Shown here: positions 6,186 to 8,639 of the stretch, in pieces
Layout: each line of letters starts with the position of its first letter
Numbering within the stretch: position 1 is the first letter of the stretch
Assembly (NCBI GenBank): GCA_005788145.1
Contig: SXYY01000006.1
Span: forward strand, 1-8,639
Direction: 5' to 3'
From: Bacteroidota bacterium
GTDB lineage: Bacteria; Bacteroidota; Bacteroidia; NS11-12g; UBA955
DNA length: 8,639 nt
Notes under the pieces: generated by a model
Told to the model about the DNA's origin: nothing
Database searches by the model: none
The model's input: only the letters and a program-made list of their open reading frames with translations
Position numbers and translations under genes: made by a program

Positions 6186-7358
6186 TTATTTTGGACAAGT
6201 TTGGCATTCGATGACTTTCGCATCGAACACGGCCTTCAGCGGAATGTTGCGCTCAGGCATCGTTGGATCATTGCTCACCACCCAAATGGAGTAATTGGCA
6301 TTTCCCTTTTTTAAGACGGTCTCAAAGAAAATATTCACCTTAACCGACTCCCCGGGGGCAATGACCAATTTGGCTTGAGGATGTTGTGCTGATTTGGTCT
6401 GGGGATATTTTAGCGATATGCATCCACAATCGCCTGCGAGTTCGTGGATTACAAGGTCTGATTTACCTGGATTGCCTATGACAATCTCCGTGGTCAAAAT
6501 ATCGCCCGCTACTTGTTTTCCGAAATTGATTTCTGCTTTGTCAGTGTTCAATTTTGGCTGTTTCCCCAATTGTTTGGCGTTGAGTTTTGGGAAATATTGC
6601 TTTCGGTTGTAGTTCACATACATTGCGTTGTACAGCGCGGCGGGGTTGTCGGTTGTAAAAGGCAATTCAATCGTTGAAAATCCGTAGTGTTTGATTTTGC
6701 TGCCATCAATGATCACAGAAAATTTGCCGCTTTCATTGGGTTCGAGCGCAGTGGGGAAGGCGGTGATTTTCAAAAAGGCTGGGATACTGCCCAAATCAAT
6801 GGGGTTGAAATTGGCGGTGTAGGGTGTTTGGTTCTTGATTCGTATGGTTTGTGAATCAATTTGATTGTCGTAAAGTGGATTGAAGGTGATGGATGGTGCG
6901 CTATAGCTGAATTGCCCCATGTCAGGGATGGGGGCGGCATTGGGATCGATCTCTTCCTTCAAAACCTCGCCTTCTATGTCTAAGTGCACCAAAGGCGCAT
7001 TGACGGCGTTGGAGTAGACGGAAATGGATTTTTTAAATTCGCCAATTCGGTTGGTGGTTTCGTATCTTGCTTCGATGTAACCCTTGCCGCCGGGGGGGAT
7101 TGAATCACGCGTCCAATCTGGGGTAGTGCAGCCACAGGATGTGTGCACTTGTTGGATGAAGAGGATTTGTTTGCCGGTGTTCGTGAACGGGTATCGGTGC
7201 GATGCGAATTTGATGGATTCGGAGACCTTTCCAAAGTTGTGTAGGGTATGATCGAAAATGATTTCTGGACCACCGCCGGATTTGGTTGGATTTTGGGCAG
7301 AAATGAATGCGGTTTGAACAAAAATGAGTCCGAAAACGAAAGAAGTGAAAATTCTCAT
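6186..7358 (-). CDS. Exported DUF1573-domain protein
   Basis: The 390-residue product starts with a signal peptide (MRIFTSFVFGLIFVQTAFIS, likely cut ISA|Q at 21/22), so it acts outside the cytoplasm. There is no lipobox cysteine. Three Ig-like (ASH/DUF1573-type) units can be read. The first (about 33-130) has FDHTLHNFGKV and SCGCTTPDW. The second (about 150-250) lacks cysteines. The third (about 272-382) has AEINFGKQVAGD and DCGCISLKYP. The pattern FG-x-V followed by CGC (75-77 and 311-313) and a PPGGKGYIEARY-type turn is typical of DUF1573, which is abundant in Bacteroidota and has no firm function. An ATG at 7400 would add 14 residues ahead of the signal peptide, so I rejected it. The tail ECQTCPK adds a CxxC pair at 385-388, which I do not recall as a family feature. 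A TAnnTTTG box lies about 28 bases upstream and a strong terminator follows the stop. Confidence 0.9.
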   Translation of the reverse strand: MRIFTSFVFGLIFVQTAFISAQNPTKSGGGPEIIFDHTLHNFGKVSESIKFASHRYPFTNTGKQILFIQQVHTSCGCTTPDWTRDSIPPGGKGYIEARYETTNRIGEFKKSISVYSNAVNAPLVHLDIEGEVLKEEIDPNAAPIPDMGQFSYSAPSITFNPLYDNQIDSQTIRIKNQTPYTANFNPIDLGSIPAFLKITAFPTALEPNESGKFSVIIDGSKIKHYGFSTIELPFTTDNPAALYNAMYVNYNRKQYFPKLNAKQLGKQPKLNTDKAEINFGKQVAGDILTTEIVIGNPGKSDLVIHELAGDCGCISLKYPQTKSAQHPQAKLVIAPGESVKVNIFFETVLKKGNANYSIWVVSNDPTMPERNIPLKAVFDAKVIECQTCPK

Positions 7359-7385
7359 GGTGTAATGTTGGTGGCAGTTGAATAT

Positions 7386-7417
7386 CAAAAGTAGTACCAA
7401 AATGGCAGACGATGAAA
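7386..7417 (-). promoter_or_regulatory. Putative promoter of the DUF1573 gene
   Basis: On the minus strand, TACTTTTG (7393 down to 7386) matches the -7 consensus TAnnTTTG. TTTC (7417-7414), one mismatch from the -33 TTTG, sits 20 bp upstream of it. The implied leader to the ATG at 7358 is about 22 nt. Confidence 0.5.
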
Positions 7418-7508
7418 AAAAGATGAAAGTTGCATGTGAGGGTGGAATAACAGCGTTTTTGGGAATTGGCGATCGAATTTGACATCGATTTGGTGAGATA
7501 ATTGCGAA

Positions 7509-7521
7509 TGTTTTGAAAACA
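7509..7521. repeat. Small perfect inverted repeat upstream of the rpsL promoter
   Basis: TGTTTT-G-AAAACA is a perfect 6-bp dyad around one central base. It ends 24 bases before the -33 element proposed for rpsL. It could be an operator-like site or a chance A/T palindrome. The remainder of this 238-bp intergenic region holds only the two divergent promoters as far as I can see. Confidence 0.3.
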
Positions 7522-7545
7522 CAGCCATATTTTTTTCATACGGTC

Positions 7546-7576
7546 TTGATTTTGACAAATGAAAAGCGTAATTTTG
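7546..7576 (+). promoter_or_regulatory. Putative str operon promoter (rpsL)
   Basis: TTG at 7546-7548 and TAATTTTG at 7569-7576 are separated by 20 bp, matching the Bacteroidota -33/-7 arrangement in both sequence and spacing. Transcription would start around 7580-7583, leaving a leader of about 15 nt before the rpsL ATG. This is the best-formed promoter in the window, as expected for a highly expressed ribosomal operon. Confidence 0.65.
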
Positions 7577-7596
7577 CCGTCCTTTTTGGGAAAAAT

Positions 7597-7977
7597 ATGC
7601 CAACTATACAACAGCTAATTAGAAAGGGAAGACAAGAAACTGTTTGGAAGAGTAAGTCTCCAGCACTTGATTCTTGTCCGCAGCGCAGAGGTGTTTGCAC
7701 CCGCGTATACACAACCACTCCAAAGAAGCCAAACTCAGCGCTTCGTAAGGTTGCTCGTGTACGTTTGTCGAACGGAAAAGAGGTGAATGCCTACATTCCA
7801 GGCGAAGGCCACAACTTGCAAGAACACAGTATCGTTTTGGTGCGTGGCGGCAGGGTGAAGGATTTGCCGGGTGTGCGTTATCACATCGTACGTGGTGCTC
7901 TAGATACCGCGGGTGTAGAAGGACGGAACCAACGCAGAAGTAAGTACGGTACGAAGAAACCAAAGGCTAAGAAATAA
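7597..7977 (+). CDS. rpsL: 30S ribosomal protein S12
   Basis: S12 lies in the small-subunit decoding centre and governs accuracy of codon reading. The 126-residue product is full length, with the conserved CPQRRGVCTRVYTTTPKKPN (27-46), GEGHNLQEHS (69-78) and RGGRVKDLPGVRYH (83-96). K43 and K88, whose substitution commonly gives streptomycin resistance, are both unchanged. D89, the methylthiolated residue in E. coli, is present. The ATG at 7597 gives the family start MPTIQQLIRKGR; an earlier in-frame ATG at 7513 would precede the promoter and add 28 unrelated residues. No Shine-Dalgarno motif is present, only GGGAAAAAT before the ATG. The gene ends in tandem TAA TAA. It is the first gene of the str operon and rpsG follows after 15 bases. 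Confidence 0.99.
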   Translation: MPTIQQLIRKGRQETVWKSKSPALDSCPQRRGVCTRVYTTTPKKPNSALRKVARVRLSNGKEVNAYIPGEGHNLQEHSIVLVRGGRVKDLPGVRYHIVRGALDTAGVEGRNQRRSKYGTKKPKAKK

Positions 7978-7992
7978 TAAGAGTAAAAAGTC

Positions 7993-8463
7993 ATGAGAAA
8001 ATCGCGCGCTAAAAAACGCATATTGTTGCCTGATCCCAAGTTCAACGACTCGGTTGTAACTCGCTTTGTAAATGGAATGATGTACGATGGCAAAAAGTCT
8101 TTGGCCTTCAACATCTTCTACTCTGCTTTGGATATCGTAGAGAGCAAGGTTACTGAAGAGCCAGGAATTGAAACTTTCCGTAAAGCCTTGAATAACGTAA
8201 TGCCCACTGTAGAAGTAAAGGCACGTCGTGTTGGAGGTTCTACATTCCAGATCCCCACGGAAGTTCAGCCCCGCCGTCGTATGGCAGTAGGCATGAAGTG
8301 GATGATCGGTTACGCTCGCAAGCGCAACGAAAAATCAATGGCTGAGAAATTGGCCGGCGAAATCTTGGCAGCTGCGCGTAACGAAGGTTCTGCCGTGAAG
8401 AAAAAAGAGGATACACACAAAATGGCAGAATCCAACAAGGCGTTTGCGCACTTTAGAGTATAA
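7993..8463 (+). CDS. rpsG: 30S ribosomal protein S7
   Basis: S7 is a primary 16S rRNA-binding protein that organises the head of the small subunit near the E site. The 156-residue product is the normal length and shows MRKSRAKKRILLPDP at the start, the conserved VEVKARRVGGSTFQIPTEV (73-91) and the C-terminal THKMAESNKAFAHFR. The final residue is V where many S7 proteins end in an aromatic residue (HFRW or HYRW). Like rpsL it ends with tandem TAA TAA. The leader is A-rich (TAAAAAGTC) without a Shine-Dalgarno motif. The gap to rpsL is 15 bases and to fusA 18 bases, so the three genes are surely one transcript. Confidence 0.99.
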   Translation: MRKSRAKKRILLPDPKFNDSVVTRFVNGMMYDGKKSLAFNIFYSALDIVESKVTEEPGIETFRKALNNVMPTVEVKARRVGGSTFQIPTEVQPRRRMAVGMKWMIGYARKRNEKSMAEKLAGEILAAARNEGSAVKKKEDTHKMAESNKAFAHFRV

Positions 8464-8481
8464 TAAAAGAGAAATACAAGC

Positions 8482-8639
8482 ATGTCACGCGATTTATCGT
8501 TAACAAGAAATATTGGTATTGCCGCTCACATTGATGCCGGTAAGACCACCACAACTGAGCGTATTTTGTTCTATGCTGGTGTAAACCACAAGATTGGTGA
8601 AGTACACGATGGTGCCGCTACGATGGATTGGATGGCGCA
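8482..8639 (+). CDS. fusA: Translation elongation factor G, N-terminal part (runs off window)
   Basis: EF-G is the GTPase that drives ribosomal translocation and, with RRF, ribosome recycling. Only the first 52 codons are in view. They contain the G1/P-loop AHIDAGKTTTTE (15-26) and the EF-G signature GEVHDGAATMDWM up to the edge, beginning the segment that leads into switch I. The start MSRDLSLTRNIGIAAHIDAG fits bacterial EF-G. The order rpsL-rpsG-fusA is the conserved str operon. The frame is open to the last base and the 3' end lies outside the window. Confidence 0.98.
   Translation, partial: MSRDLSLTRNIGIAAHIDAGKTTTTERILFYAGVNHKIGEVHDGAATMDWMA

Noticed and set aside
7359..7400. ATG at 7400 as the DUF1573 gene start
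   Set aside because: It adds 14 residues ahead of a well-formed signal peptide and sits upstream of the -7 box. The ATG at 7358 is better.
7460..7500. Near-repeat ATCGAATTTG / ATCGATTTGG upstream of rpsL
   Set aside because: It is short and imperfect in A/T-rich sequence, with no symmetry or spacing suggesting a binding array. It is likely chance.
7513..7596. ATG at 7513 as an earlier rpsL start
   Set aside because: It lies upstream of the -33/-7 promoter elements and would add 28 residues foreign to S12. MPTIQQLIRKGR at 7597 matches the family start.
7105..7611. Minus-strand frames crossing the rpsL promoter region (also 7385-7603)
   Set aside because: They run antisense through the rpsL start, the intergenic promoters and, for the longer one, part of the DUF1573 gene in another frame. 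The products are rich in H, F and S without any domain, and no promoter points into them.

Overview
The window looks like an ordinary stretch of chromosome from a member of the Bacteroidota, probably near Flavobacteriales/Sphingobacteriales. The evidence is: (i) repeated TAnnTTTG promoter elements, the -7 box of the phylum's primary sigma factor; (ii) no Shine-Dalgarno sequence ahead of the genes, only A-rich leaders; (iii) a DUF1573 exported protein and a TonB-dependent receptor of Bacteroidota type; (iv) a YebC beginning MGRIFEKRK, the form I associate with this phylum. Genus and species cannot be read from the sequence. I saw no mobile element, CRISPR array, tRNA, rRNA or broken gene.

Layout: 1-1029 (+) is the C-terminal part of a large protein of unknown function whose start lies outside the window. 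It converges, with only 8 bases between stop codons, on a two-gene minus-strand unit read from 2982 down to 1038. The first gene of that unit is a PcaF/PaaJ-type thiolase and the second is truA (tRNA pseudouridine synthase), separated by one base. Divergent from the thiolase across about 108 bp is a TonB-dependent outer-membrane receptor (3091-5334, +). yebC follows (5369-6088, +) and has its own apparent promoter, placed so close to the ATG that the mRNA would be nearly leaderless. A strong hairpin with A/T-rich flanks (6136-6168) separates yebC from the convergent DUF1573 gene (6186-7358, -) and should terminate transcription from both sides. After a 238-bp divergent intergenic region with a promoter on each strand comes the start of the str operon: rpsL (7597-7977), rpsG (7993-8463) and the first 52 codons of fusA (8482 to the window end).

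Functionally this is a mix of core translation genes (S12, S7, EF-G, YebC, TruA), envelope proteins (receptor, DUF1573 protein) and one metabolic enzyme. I found no clear undescribed system. The points that most merit a second look are the unknown large protein at the left edge, the near-leaderless yebC transcript, an EF-hand-like loop in the receptor barrel, the C-terminal CxxC of the DUF1573 protein, and the short rpsL-rpsG gap, which leaves no room for an E. coli-style S7 autoregulatory site.
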